Source: Trichomonas tenax (Eukaryota > Parabasalia > Trichomonadida > Trichomonadidae). From it: a DNA stretch of 32,484 nt. Shown piece by piece: positions 9,478-18,192 of the stretch. The position numbers and the translations under genes are program-made. The DNA lies in contig JALKBU010000573.1 of the NCBI GenBank assembly GCA_023091735.1, positions 1 to 32,484 on the forward strand, read 5' to 3'. How positions within the stretch are numbered: the first letter of the stretch is position 1; each line of letters begins with the position of its first letter. The notes below the pieces were generated by a model that ran no database searches, was not told the DNA's origin, and saw nothing but the letters and a program-made list of their open reading frames with translations.

Positions 9478-9775
9478 ATCACAATTGTCAATACAAGTAT
9501 CGTTCATATCTTAATAAAATCATTAACTTTCTAATCTATTATTGAACCAAATCTTATTATTCTTTTTCAAGTCAAAATAACAACATTAAATGCTTCAACA
9601 AGGACTCCTCAGTACATTGATGATATAATATATTGGATATTATTCTTATCACATTTCATCAATATAAAAAATTACAATTCCTCATGTTTGCACATATATT
9701 TAATAGACATGCATGTGCGTTGTAAGTACATAAGTTAGAATTGTTCGCATTAATATAAATAAACTTTATTATACT

Positions 9776-10270
9776 CTATTTGCCCTTTGCTTTCATTGCC
9801 TTCTTAATATCTTTCTTCCTCTGGGTGGTGGAAACTTTGCGCTTCATAAGGATACCAGGTTTCTTCTGAACATTTTCGACTTTCGGCGCTTGTTCGATTT
9901 GTTTCTGTTTTCTCTTTGCTTCTGCGATCTGGATTGCTTTCTGATCCTCTATGAGCTTCTGGCGTATCATTTCCATTTCCTTTTCAGATCTAAACATTTC
10001 AACGAACATATCTGGTGGACGGATGTATTTAATTACGTTCTTTTCAAGTAATTCGCGTGCTTTAAGGACTCCAGCAAGTGTGGCATCCTGAAATGCTTCC
10101 TCGTCGTGATTATTCTTCTTCTGTGGCTTTAATTCCGGTGATTTCTCGAGATCAAGTGTGAATGTTTGCACAAAATAATAATTATTGTCTTCTACTGGTT
10201 CTTTGAGAGCCTCTAATTTCTGCTGTAAGACGCTTTTTGCTTCTTCAGCAGAGAGCACTCCGTTACTCAT
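9776..10270 (-). CDS. EBP2: Ebp2-like rRNA-processing protein
   Basis: This 164-residue basic protein carries the Ebp2 signature. A predicted helical region (EEAFQDATLAGVLKARELL, residues 57-75) is followed by RPPDMFVEMFRSEKEMEMIR (residues 84-103) and QKLIEDQKAIQIAEAKRKQK. Human EBP2 has the matching order (FYRQAQAAVLAVLPRL, RPTDYFAEMAKSDLQMQKIRQKL, then AMERSEKAKQ). The rest is a Lys/Arg-rich tail. It is much shorter than human (about 306) and yeast (about 427) proteins; the acidic N-terminal region and part of the basic C-terminal region are missing, a common reduction in trichomonads. In other eukaryotes Ebp2 acts in the nucleolus in 27S pre-rRNA processing for the 60S subunit. The stop codon is TAG. 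Confidence 0.82.
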   Translation of the reverse strand: MSNGVLSAEEAKSVLQQKLEALKEPVEDNNYYFVQTFTLDLEKSPELKPQKKNNHDEEAFQDATLAGVLKARELLEKNVIKYIRPPDMFVEMFRSEKEMEMIRQKLIEDQKAIQIAEAKRKQKQIEQAPKVENVQKKPGILMKRKVSTTQRKKDIKKAMKAKGK

Positions 10271-10384
10271 TTTTTGATTTTATCGTCCTCAGACAAAAGT
10301 CTTTTTAAATTTGATATTTAGATTTTGCATATCGTAAAAATACAATTTATCAAAATAAAACAAATGAGTGTCGGACAAAAGTGC

Positions 10385-10839
10385 GCTATTGTCTTTTGAC
10401 ATTCGACACTTTACATGGCAAGTTGTTTTCTTCAATCATTGCAATTTAGCGAATTGCTCCGCAACAGATGACGATCAATGGCTCCGCTACGCCATTGATC
10501 GTCATCTGTTGCTCCGGTTTTTAGCCAAAAAAGTTGTTGCGAAGGCAATCGCTAATTCTCCAGGCCATTCTCTGCGGCGCAATTACAGTTGTATCTCGCA
10601 ATAGCTCAGCGCTTTGCAAGCGCCTCGGTCTTACTCACGCCCGTCCACTATTTTTGAGGCAAAAGATTGTTTTTTCTAAAAAGGAAAAGTTTGTTACGTG
10701 CGCGAGTCAAACTTGCATCAATAAAGTGCATAGTTCGACAATTAGCGATTAGGCCATGCCCAAGAATGGGAAAATTTGTTTTTAAGTAACGTGACATGTA
10801 AAGTTTCGACACTTTACATGCCAAATAAAAGACAATAGC
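10385..10839. repeat. Nested inverted-repeat island
   Basis: A perfect 22-base inverted repeat (10461-10482 against 10491-10512) encloses an 8-base loop, TCCGCTAC. Outside it, about 10443-10465 pairs imperfectly with about 10535-10556 (TTAGCGA and TCGCTAA blocks), and the block TTAGCGATTAGGCCAT recurs near 10742. At the edges a 13-base perfect pair, GCTATTGTCTTTT at 10385-10397 and its complement at 10827-10839, brackets the whole. The GC content is clearly higher than in the flanks and GCTCCG recurs. Short frames across it have no protein-like composition. It looks like a foldback element or a structured non-coding region. Confidence 0.7.
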
Positions 10840-10921
10840 AATTTTTTAACAACTCTCTAAAACAAATTGCAAGCTTTACATGTCAAATATTTATTACATG
10901 CCAAAAATAATTTACGTGACT
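10792..10921. promoter_or_regulatory. Cluster of five TGNCAYGTAAA motifs
   Basis: Copies or near copies are at 10792-10802 (TGACATGTAAA), 10813-10823 (TTTACATGCCA), 10875-10885 (TTTACATGTCA), 10893-10903 (ATTACATGCCA) and 10911-10921 (TTTACGTGACT). Another is at 10410-10420. They occur in both orientations. No obvious gene starts within 100 bases, so this cluster may belong to a lost gene or an undetected RNA gene. Confidence 0.45.
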
Positions 10922-11389
10922 AAATAATTCTATGGAATAATAAGTATAAAGGAGAATCAAGCTCATCCCATACGAACATTTGTTGATTTCCGAATGAAAG
11001 ATGTACACATTATTTAAATATGAATTTATTTTTTTTCGGAATAACGATGCTAGGAGATCTGTATGAAATTCAAAGCATAAAATTATACAGAAAGGTGTAA
11101 TGTATGCATTTTGTTTTGAGTAATAAAATTAGTTTCGAATTAAAATTTGCTTTTATAACGGGTGAGTTCTTAGGAATAAAAGTGCAAGTAATTTAGATGA
11201 TATTAACAATATTGTTGGCTTAAAGAGTTCGAAAATATTTTTTGCAAGTCTTGAATCTTATAAAAATCTTGTAAAGGGCTAGGGGTGCCTTTGCACGAGA
11301 AATTTGTATCATTTGTTGCAATTTTGAAAGATTTTTGAACGAGGTTGAAAATATTTTTGCAAATATCGATGAAATTAATTGTAAAAAGA

Positions 11390-11599
11390 TTATGCACCTT
11401 CAACCCTGGGCTGTTTGAAGAAACAAATCTTTAAAGTAATGAAAAGAATGATAATATAGCTTATAAAAGCTAATGATGAGAAAAGCAGACCGAGCCACTC
11501 CAAGCTTTCCATCTCTTGTTCAGCAACAACGAACTGAACTTTGAGAATAATTCCGAAAATTTCTAAAAACATCAAATAAGAAAAATGAAAATGTGACAT
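11390..11599 (-). CDS. Possible small membrane protein
   Basis: This 69-residue frame starts with ATG and has a hydrophobic N-terminal stretch (residues about 6-25, with YLMFLEIFGIIL). A short acidic segment (EQEMES) follows, then a strong membrane span (about 34-62) and a basic tail. That arrangement looks like a signal peptide or first span followed by a single-pass anchor. No homologue is recognised, and AT-rich spacers can give hydrophobic frames by chance, so this is tentative. The next gene start on either side is more than 400 bases away. Confidence 0.3.
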   Translation of the reverse strand: MSHFHFSYLMFLEIFGIILKVQFVVAEQEMESLEWLGLLFSSLAFISYIIILFITLKICFFKQPRVEGA

Positions 11600-12040
11600 C
11601 TAAACCTTTAAACATTTATTAAATTAAAGATCATATATACTATCAAAATATCAAAGAAAAGTTCAACATTGATTTGTAAAATCTTGAGTTATTCGAATAT
11701 CATCATGAATAACGATATCTATTCAAGTTTAACCAAAATCAATCCTTATACGTGTTATTGAAAGATAAATGGAATGCAATGATATGAAAGAAAAGTATTG
11801 ATATCGATAAAAATTCTGGTTCGATAATTTATTTGTTGAGTTGGCAACTGTGTATCTGAAAAATGAAAGCTTAGGTGGTAAAATGATAAATTGTAAGATG
11901 GATTGGAGAATTAAGAAATAATCATGAAATTTCAATCATATAATCTTAAAAACTCAAAAATATTGAATGCACAACTGTGTGGATTCTAAATTTCAACTCG
12001 AATTCTGTTACTGAGGTCACGACGATAACGATAATTGTAA
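11600..12040. other. Spacer before saposin-like gene
   Basis: No gene is seen. The region is AT-rich. The recurrent TGNCAYGTAAA motif is absent here. Confidence 0.4.
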
Positions 12041-12589
12041 ATGTTTTCGATTTTCTCCATTTTCTGTATCTCGAAGCCATCAGACATCGAATGCAACACC
12101 TGCAAGAGACATTACATGAACTTCCAACGCGGCATGCACGGAATCAAGGGCCCTTCCGACTTTTTATTCTGCAAAGGCAATAAGAGATGCGAGAAAATGT
12201 CCCAGAGACTCCACAAGGTCTTCGTCAACCACACATCCCCAGATGTTATCTGTGAATCCATCGGCAAATGCCGTCCAAAGGCTCAGGCTCTCTCTGTTAA
12301 GCCAAAGAATGCCGGAAATTTTGATGTTACACTCCACGAAACATGGGACAACTGCGAGTACTGCACATCCCTCATCGATTACCTCACTGGCGAAGGCACA
12401 CAGGACGTTGCTGTTCCAGTTTTCAGAAAACTCTTCGTTAAGGTTTGCGAGAAGGCCGAAGTTATCTCATCATACTGCAGCCACATCAACGACCACCACA
12501 TCAACATCATGATCAACTTAATCGCTGCTAAGTTCGAGAATACTGAACTTTGCGGACAAGCTGGCTTCTGCTCGACCCAATACAATTAA
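12041..12589 (+). CDS. Saposin-like protein with two SapB domains
   Basis: The 182-residue protein has two six-cysteine saposin B repeats. Domain 1 has Cys18, 21, 44, 50, 71 and 77; domain 2 has Cys105, 108, 136, 146, 171 and 177. Both show the family pattern CxxC at the start and Cx5C at the end. The lysosomal and secreted members of this family bind lipids or permeabilise membranes; trichomonads and Entamoeba carry several pore-forming relatives, and whether this one lyses membranes cannot be told. The N-terminus is MFSIFSIFCIS, a hydrophobic run of only about 11 residues, short for a signal peptide; an in-frame TAA sits directly before the ATG, so no longer start exists without an intron. 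Codons are C/G-rich compared with the flanks, a sign of high expression. Confidence 0.85.
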   Translation: MFSIFSIFCISKPSDIECNTCKRHYMNFQRGMHGIKGPSDFLFCKGNKRCEKMSQRLHKVFVNHTSPDVICESIGKCRPKAQALSVKPKNAGNFDVTLHETWDNCEYCTSLIDYLTGEGTQDVAVPVFRKLFVKVCEKAEVISSYCSHINDHHINIMINLIAAKFENTELCGQAGFCSTQYN

Positions 12590-12885
12590 CTTTTCAGTCA
12601 ATTTGTTTAATGTGATAATGTTATCCTTTAATTCCAATAAAAATTAATTTCACCTTAACTTTAATTTCCTTCTTATAGCAGTTCGCGTGATATTGCTCAC
12701 ACTCAAATACCTCAAAAACTTCTACCCCTCAGACGCAATCATAGATTTTTTGCTATTTCATATTGAATTTTTGAACATTTGTTATTTCATAATAATATTT
12801 ATAAATTATAATATACAGCTTGAGGGCAGATAAAAAATGAAATTTGGGCAATTTGAAATATTTTTGCAATGTAAATCTTGGTTCT

Positions 12886-12963
12886 GTCATGTAAAAACTC
12901 TTAATTCGACATATGCCACGTAAATTTGAGATATGTCAAGTAATCCGAAATATGCCACGTAAA
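12886..12963 (+). promoter_or_regulatory. Four motif copies just before the SAC gene
   Basis: TGTCATGTAAA at 12886, TGCCACGTAAA at 12914, TGTCAAGTAAT at 12934 and TGCCACGTAAA at 12953 lie in the same orientation. The last three are spaced 20 and 19 bases apart within longer imperfect repeats containing GANATATGYCA. The last copy ends 13 bases before the SAC start codon, so it must be in the core promoter or 5' leader. Confidence 0.55.
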
Positions 12964-12976
12964 ACGAATATATTTT

Positions 12977-15900
12977 ATGGATACGCATGCAAGTGTCGCT
13001 TTGTACGACGCTGGCGAGTTCTGTTTAATTTTATTAGTCAGACCGCCGATGAAAGAGACGACGTATCTATTCTTTATTCACAAAATCACAGGATCCGTCG
13101 ATTTTTCAGGAATGGAAAATCACGGCGTATTCAACAACATCGGAAGTGCCGAAGGATTCATTGATGTGGTATACGAAGCAAAATTAATCGCGAGAGGTAT
13201 CGGACTTACTGGATTGGTTAGAATTGGATCAAGATTATACATGAATATCATCACAGAAGCCGTTCCTGTTGCTTATTTCGCAAATAAACACACAATATTT
13301 AAAGTAACGAAGACCCAGCCATTGTGGTTTACGCTCTCTTACTATCCGAAATGCAATGATGACGATATGCGAAGAAGTCAGCGTATCGAAGACTTTCCGA
13401 TTACTGATTTTCACATATTCTGCAATACATACGATCTGTCAATGACTTGCGGCCGCAGCTTCTCGAAATCATATTTTGTTTGGAATAACTGGATGGCAAA
13501 GCCTTTCAGTGATTTGGGTGTGAGAGATGCGTGCATATATTTATACCAAGGCACAGCCACTACAAGTCAACTTGGAATTTTTGGCACTGTTTATAGATTT
13601 AGTTTAATCACATTGAGATCTGCTGAACATCCGGGCACGAGATACACAGCAAGAGGTATAAATAAGACAGGTTATGCGGCTAACGAAGTTCAATGCGAAT
13701 TAATCATCGAAACAACTGATGGCAAATTATATTCTCACGTATTTCGTCGAGGCACTGTTCCTGTAGAATGGCAGACGCTGGTAGGACAAGCATTGCCAAC
13801 TGCTTCATTGAAAGTTGAAGATAACAGTGATAAATATTCCCACCTTTATTTCAAGAGAATCAGGAAAGAATTTGATGCTCCAAATTACTTCAAAGGATTC
13901 GTTATTGTCAATCTTCTCCATTCTGATCCAAAGCACCCGGAGCGTGCTCTTTGCGATGCTTATATTCAGGCTATAGAAGGTGTTAAGAAGTATGATGAAC
14001 TTCAGAACATCCAATATATCGAATTCGACTGGCACGCCAAGAAGAAAGAACTTGACACACCAAAAACTGTTGAAGAGTTCTGGGATCATATACTCAAGGC
14101 AATGGGCGAACCAACATTCACCACCATGGAGCTGACAACGCCAATCGAAAAATCAACATCATGCAATTCAGATTCATTCGAGTTCGTCAATGATGAAACA
14201 CTTTCGAAATGTGAAATGAAGACAACCGGATTCCAGAATTATATTTTCAGATTTAACTGCATGGACTCTCTCGATAGAACAAATGTCGGATGTTTCTATT
14301 ACACGTGCTTGATTATAATATGCTTCTTATGCCAGAAGATACCAGAGCCTCTCACATACAACAGTTTATTCGAAACAGATGCTCAGCTTCGCAGATTCCT
14401 TGCAAACGCATTCATTGATATCGGTAATGTCGTTTCAACAATGTATACTAACACTGATGCATGCATGACAAATATCTTCAGAGATGTTGGCGGCATCGAA
14501 GAAAAGGCACAGAGTGATGGCGCAATTGCTATGAGCAGAAGATTTCAGAACTTCGTCAAAGATAAATTCAGAGTTAAAATCATCAAATTATTCGTCGGCT
14601 TTGATTACGAAATAGTTCTTCACGGATTGGATCATGGTATATCGATTGTTTGTGCATCAAGTTATCCAGGATCTTTCTTGATTCCATATCCAGGATCATT
14701 GAATACACAGAAGAGTCTTGAATTCTTAATCGATTATAAACCAGCTGCACTTAAATGCGACAATGTTGGCCAAATGACACAAATCAGGCTTCTTCTTAGT
14801 CGCCCAGTTTATATTGATTCCATTGTTATGAAGAGCACAGCCGAGGCAGCTCCAGCATTTATTTCTTTCGATGGAGGACTTACACAAACATCTATTGTTC
14901 CTCTTTCAACGAAATTTGCTGTTCCTCAGGTAACAGGAAAGAGCTGCTTCATCTACAGAATCACACCTGAATTCATGAACGGAAAGCAGACATTAGTTAG
15001 AATTCTTTTGATTAATATTTATACAGTCAACAAGAAGATCACTCTTTCTAACATTTTCGTTTTCGGTTACATTAAGCCGCATCTATGCGATTCGAATGAT
15101 TTCCCACAGACATACACAGATCTCTCATTTGTTAATCTCTCGCCAACACAGAAATGGCCAAGAATTACAGACACATCATCTTTAGTTGATACAATTCTCA
15201 GTTATAGTCAGCCAACATTCGAAAATGCTGTAATGCTTGAACTTTCAAGATTGCATCACAAACATTCAAGATTGGCGCTTTTGGCCGAATTATTGTATTT
15301 CGGACACAATCCAGGTGATTATATATTCTCTAACTTCAAGCCAAAGCCAGTCAATGAATCGCGTCATGTTTGCACAAATCCAGGAAGCTCAACATGGAAG
15401 TGTGGATCTTGTGGCAACATTTTCTGCGAAAATTGCTCTGCTGGAAATCACGTTGACAAGTGTTTGCTTTTCGATCAAGAAACAACAATATGTGATAAAT
15501 GTTTCCAGGTGTATCAAAAGAGAATTGCACAATTATCTAATCTCGCCAAGTTCTACAACTTCTACACTCGTTTGCATTATCCAGTTCAAGACGATTGGGA
15601 GAAGTGGTTCAAACCAAGAGTTGACAATAAAAACTTCTTGGAATTCCCACGTGTATCATTTATTGATGCAGGCAACAACGTTACTGGTGAGCACGAAAAG
15701 CCAGAGTGCAATCTTCTTTTCTGCAAAGGAGAAACAGCTGCAATCAAAGGTGATCACAACTTCCAGTTGACACTTGGCGCGATTCATGTTATTGAAAAGA
15801 TTGAGTTAGAGTGTTCTGACGATACATCGATGACAATCCATGCAATCGGCATCGACGATGATACAACAGCTGGCGATGAAAGAACTCGTGAAGTTAAATT

Positions 15901-16411
15901 CGAGCCAGGAGTTAAATGCAAAGAAGTTTCTATGCTCACTAATTTGCTGATTATCTACATGAACAATGGCACTCTCAACAAGATAACATTCCATACACAA
16001 CAGTATATAAGAAATACAATCAAAACTCCAATCGATAACGAAATATATCACAGATTACCTGATCCAATCACAAAGAAGGCAAACTTGAGCTACACGGAGC
16101 CTTTTGTAATAGTTAAGTTCTCCAAGCCAATGAATGTCGCAGGAATTCTTTGTGAAAAGTTTAACTCAGTAGGATCACTTATTATTTACTTCATCACAAG
16201 TGATATAGAATCAAGTGGTGAACTGGAGTACTTCAACTTGCCATCAGGTGCCACTGATTACGCTGTAAACCTTTGGGAAATGAGAGCTGAGTCACTTAGA
16301 TATGAGAGAAAGGAGGTAGAAAAGAAGGTCATCAAGGGAGTCATCGGAGCAAGAATCTATGCTGTCGATACAAAGCCTGATTTTACTAGCGGCAAAATTT
16401 CATTCTTTTAA
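12977..16411 (+). CDS. SAC-domain phosphoinositide phosphatase with FYVE-like finger
   Basis: The 1144-residue protein begins with a SAC domain (about 1-560). The catalytic loop reads RFNCMDSLDRTNV, so the CX5R signature is intact with Cys428 and Arg434; the family usually has Cys where this has Ser431. SAC enzymes remove phosphates from PI4P, PI3P and PI(3,5)P2 on Golgi, ER and endosome membranes. A Cys-rich module follows at about 798-846 (TWKCGSCGNIFCENCSAG then CDKC), resembling a FYVE finger but lacking the basic RRHHCR patch that binds PI3P. The rest (about 580-780 and 880-1144) is beta-rich and unrecognised. No membrane span is seen. Yeast Sac1 and mammalian SAC proteins lack this finger, so the fusion is a protist feature. 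ATG at 12977 is the first in frame. Stop TAA. Confidence 0.88.
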   Translation: MDTHASVALYDAGEFCLILLVRPPMKETTYLFFIHKITGSVDFSGMENHGVFNNIGSAEGFIDVVYEAKLIARGIGLTGLVRIGSRLYMNIITEAVPVAYFANKHTIFKVTKTQPLWFTLSYYPKCNDDDMRRSQRIEDFPITDFHIFCNTYDLSMTCGRSFSKSYFVWNNWMAKPFSDLGVRDACIYLYQGTATTSQLGIFGTVYRFSLITLRSAEHPGTRYTARGINKTGYAANEVQCELIIETTDGKLYSHVFRRGTVPVEWQTLVGQALPTASLKVEDNSDKYSHLYFKRIRKEFDAPNYFKGFVIVNLLHSDPKHPERALCDAYIQAIEGVKKYDELQNIQYIEFDWHAKKKELDTPKTVEEFWDHILKAMGEPTFTTMELTTPIEKSTSCNSDSFEFVNDETLSKCEMKTTGFQNYIFRFNCMDSLDRTNVGCFYYTCLIIICFLCQKIPEPLTYNSLFETDAQLRRFLANAFIDIGNVVSTMYTNTDACMTNIFRDVGGIEEKAQSDGAIAMSRRFQNFVKDKFRVKIIKLFVGFDYEIVLHGLDHGISIVCASSYPGSFLIPYPGSLNTQKSLEFLIDYKPAALKCDNVGQMTQIRLLLSRPVYIDSIVMKSTAEAAPAFISFDGGLTQTSIVPLSTKFAVPQVTGKSCFIYRITPEFMNGKQTLVRILLINIYTVNKKITLSNIFVFGYIKPHLCDSNDFPQTYTDLSFVNLSPTQKWPRITDTSSLVDTILSYSQPTFENAVMLELSRLHHKHSRLALLAELLYFGHNPGDYIFSNFKPKPVNESRHVCTNPGSSTWKCGSCGNIFCENCSAGNHVDKCLLFDQETTICDKCFQVYQKRIAQLSNLAKFYNFYTRLHYPVQDDWEKWFKPRVDNKNFLEFPRVSFIDAGNNVTGEHEKPECNLLFCKGETAAIKGDHNFQLTLGAIHVIEKIELECSDDTSMTIHAIGIDDDTTAGDERTREVKFEPGVKCKEVSMLTNLLIIYMNNGTLNKITFHTQQYIRNTIKTPIDNEIYHRLPDPITKKANLSYTEPFVIVKFSKPMNVAGILCEKFNSVGSLIIYFITSDIESSGELEYFNLPSGATDYAVNLWEMRAESLRYERKEVEKKVIKGVIGARIYAVDTKPDFTSGKISFF

Positions 16412-16577
16412 TTTTTTATATTTTATTTGTTTTTGTATTTAAAAGTCATTTTTCATTTATGTAACAAGCAATTTTTGTTTATTTACAAACAATATTTTTT
16501 ATGCATTTTTTTTGGAATATTTCAAAAATATCAAGTTGGTTAAGTAAGCCAATGAAGATCAAATGGGGTTTTGTTGG

Positions 16578-16730
16578 TTATTGAGGCTGTGCTTTTGAAC
16601 ACATATATTCGTGAATTGGAAGGGCCGAAATTTGAACCTCCTTTCTGCAATATTGGCATTTAACGGTCTGCTTGGATAAGTCTTTAATCGGCATTTGTCT
16701 AATTGGTCTCGGCGGCGCTGCTCCAGACAT
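16578..16730 (-). CDS. Fifty-residue C2HC zinc-finger protein
   Basis: The frame can be read open to 16961, but the likely start is the ATG at 16728-16730, giving MSGAAPPRPIRQMPIKDLSK at the N-terminus. The upstream extension is AT-rich, hydrophobic and overlaps promoter motifs and a snoRNA candidate. The 50-residue product has a Pro-rich N-terminus and one zinc-binding pattern, CxxC-x11-HxxxC (CQYCRKEV ... HEYMC), close to small C2HC fingers used for protein or ubiquitin binding. The motif TGTCATGTAAA lies 34 bases before the chosen ATG. No named family was recognised. The gene is convergent with the SAC gene, 166 bases away. Confidence 0.65.
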   Translation of the reverse strand: MSGAAPPRPIRQMPIKDLSKQTVKCQYCRKEVQISALPIHEYMCSKAQPQ

Positions 16731-16763
16731 TGTTTTAATATTTATGACAAATAAAAAATAATT

Positions 16764-16856
16764 TGTCATGTAAAATAAAATGACTAAATATAATATAACA
16801 TGTAAAAATTTATAAGACAAAAAATGTTTGACAAGTAAAGTTTGTTTTACACGGCG
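16764..16856. promoter_or_regulatory. Motif cluster between zinc-finger gene and snoRNA candidate
   Basis: Near copies of TGNCAYGTAAA lie at 16764-16774, 16796-16806, 16829-16839 (TGACAAGTAAA) and, inverted, 16846-16856 (TTTACACGGCG). They sit between the minus-strand zinc-finger start and the plus-strand snoRNA candidate, so they could serve either or both. Confidence 0.45.
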
Positions 16857-16891
16857 AAAATAATTTGAAAGGCCATGGCCGACCATAAAAA

Positions 16892-16955
16892 TGCTCGCGA
16901 TGATGACCATATCGCTACTTTCTGAGTAAGATGATAAGAACCGGTCTGAGCGGCA
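16892..16955 (+). ncRNA. Candidate box C/D snoRNA
   Basis: All box elements occur in order and spacing: box C ATGATGA (16900-16906), box D' CTGA (16922-16925), box C' ATGATAA (16931-16937, one change from consensus) and box D CTGA (16946-16949). The ends form a terminal stem: TGC-T-CGC (16892-16898) pairs with GCGGCA (16950-16955), six pairs with one bulged T, directly beside boxes C and D. The likely guide is the 15 bases between C and D' (16907-16921); the interval before D is only 8 bases and may be non-functional. Box C/D RNAs direct 2'-O-methylation of rRNA. The region is more GC-rich than the flanks. The rRNA target was not determined. Confidence 0.6.
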
Positions 16956-16961
16956 ACTCAA

Positions 16962-17453
16962 TATGTATCAAAATCTTAGAGGCCAATAGCAAAATATACT
17001 TATTTTACAACTGATATTTTTCAAATCATATAAATATCATTTTTGCGTCTTGTATTTAATAATCTTATTGTGATCATTTGAAATCATAATCAACAAATTG
17101 CTTTTATTTTTGTTGAATTGTTTATATTCATTTGTGATCTTTTGATATATTTTTTTGATCAATGAATGTTTCAATATGCTTTGTTATGCTTAACAAAATA
17201 GACATAAACACTTGTGTTAGAAAGAAAATTTTCAAAATTGTATTTGATATCAATTTTGATTTTGAATGCTTTGCTCAAAATCTAAGGTATAGACTAGGGA
17301 TGTAAATTATATGCAATTAAACATAAAACTATTATGGTGATTTTAAATATTGATAATACAAAACCACTGAGATGCAATTTTGTGTTACCGATTTGCTTTG
17401 AGTGTATATCTAAAAACTGAAATGTCCTCCAGTTTGCTTTAGTAAAAAAAAAT
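16962..17453. other. AT-rich spacer, no gene seen
   Basis: This stretch lies downstream of the snoRNA candidate and at the 3' end of eS12. It contains many short TTTGAT/ATCAAA runs and no convincing gene. Confidence 0.45.
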
Positions 17454-17837
17454 TTATTGAGCTGGATCGAAAGCATCACGGAAAGCGTTGAGCTCCTCTG
17501 TCTCGACCTTGCCGTAGTTAACGATGGCACAGGCACCACAGTTCATCTGGCGGCGGACGGAGCCGTCAGCCTTGAAGTGTGTGAGGCCAAGAGCGCGGCC
17601 AAGGAGTTCCTTCTGGGCAACAGCCTGGAGCTTGACGTTGTGCTTCTTGCAGAGGCCTGTGACGAGGTTCTTGTAGTCCTTGTTCTCGCAGTCATCAGCA
17701 AGGAGGACGAGGAGAGCCTTGCCCTTAAGGATAGCCTTGATTGTGCACTTGACACCCTTAGCAACGTTGCCGGAGAGGTTGATCTGGTGGAGACCCTGCT
17801 CGATAATTTGGTTGTTTGTAGCACCTTCCTCGGACAT
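17454..17837 (-). CDS. RPS12: Small-subunit ribosomal protein eS12
   Basis: The 127-residue protein is an L7Ae-fold ribosomal protein matching eS12. It has GVKCTIKAILKGKALLVLLA, then DDCENKDYKNLVTGLCKKHN, then LGRALGLTHF and the end block CGACAIVNYGKVETEELNAF. Human RPS12 (132 residues) has the same order ([39 protein letters not shown]). It sits in the beak of the 40S subunit and is eukaryote-specific. Codons are strongly C/G-ending, unlike the spacers and unlike the decayed genes nearby, as expected for a highly expressed gene. Two spacer motifs (17920-17930 and 17952-17962) lie about 80-125 bases upstream. Overlapping antisense frames are shadows of this GC-rich coding. Confidence 0.95.
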   Translation of the reverse strand: MSEEGATNNQIIEQGLHQINLSGNVAKGVKCTIKAILKGKALLVLLADDCENKDYKNLVTGLCKKHNVKLQAVAQKELLGRALGLTHFKADGSVRRQMNCGACAIVNYGKVETEELNAFRDAFDPAQ

Positions 17838-17919
17838 AAGAATAAAAGGAAGACCAAAACCGCCCCCACATTTACAATAATCGTCACTATGGTGCTGTCA
17901 CGTTTTTGTCAAAAATAAT

Positions 17920-17962
17920 TTTACATGACATAATATCACAAAAGATTCCAATTTACGTGTCA
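17920..17962 (-). promoter_or_regulatory. Two motif copies upstream of eS12
   Basis: TTTACATGACA (17920-17930) and TTTACGTGTCA (17952-17962) are inverted copies of TGNCAYGTAAA, 83 and 115 bases before the eS12 ATG. Confidence 0.45.
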
Positions 17963-18192
17963 ATTTGAATTTATCCGTAAAAACGCTTTCTTTAACGTTT
18001 GTTTGCTTAATGAAATGAGAATCTACAATTTTGTGAGCAGAAAGAATTTTGACAAATCAAGAATTTGATTGTCACTTTTTAGGAATTAACAGTTGTGCAC
18101 TATAATGTTGTGGAGACACATATAACAAATTTCGATTTTTGAAAGGTGGGGCCTCAAAAATGTTCATATCACATGTCGGAAGATGTTAGAAA

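Noticed and set aside
12041..12100. Intron near the start of the saposin gene to supply a longer signal peptide
   Set aside because: GTATCT does not match the known trichomonad 5' splice site GTAYGT and no ACTAACACACAG-like 3' element is present.
15237..15770. Plus-strand 177-codon frame inside the SAC gene
   Set aside because: It is an alternative frame within a confident longer gene and has no domain.
16907..16945. Specific rRNA target for the snoRNA guides
   Set aside because: The 8-base D-side guide can form only a short wobble-containing match with conserved 28S sequence, too weak to claim; the D'-side target needs the organism's rRNA.
16578..16961. Full 127-codon minus-strand frame for the zinc-finger gene
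   Set aside because: The extra N-terminal 77 residues are AT-driven and hydrophobic and overlap promoter motifs and the snoRNA candidate; the ATG at 16730 gives a compact, plausible protein.
17457..17918. Plus-strand 153-codon frame opposite eS12
   Set aside because: It is the antisense shadow of a GC-rich, strongly conserved ribosomal protein gene.
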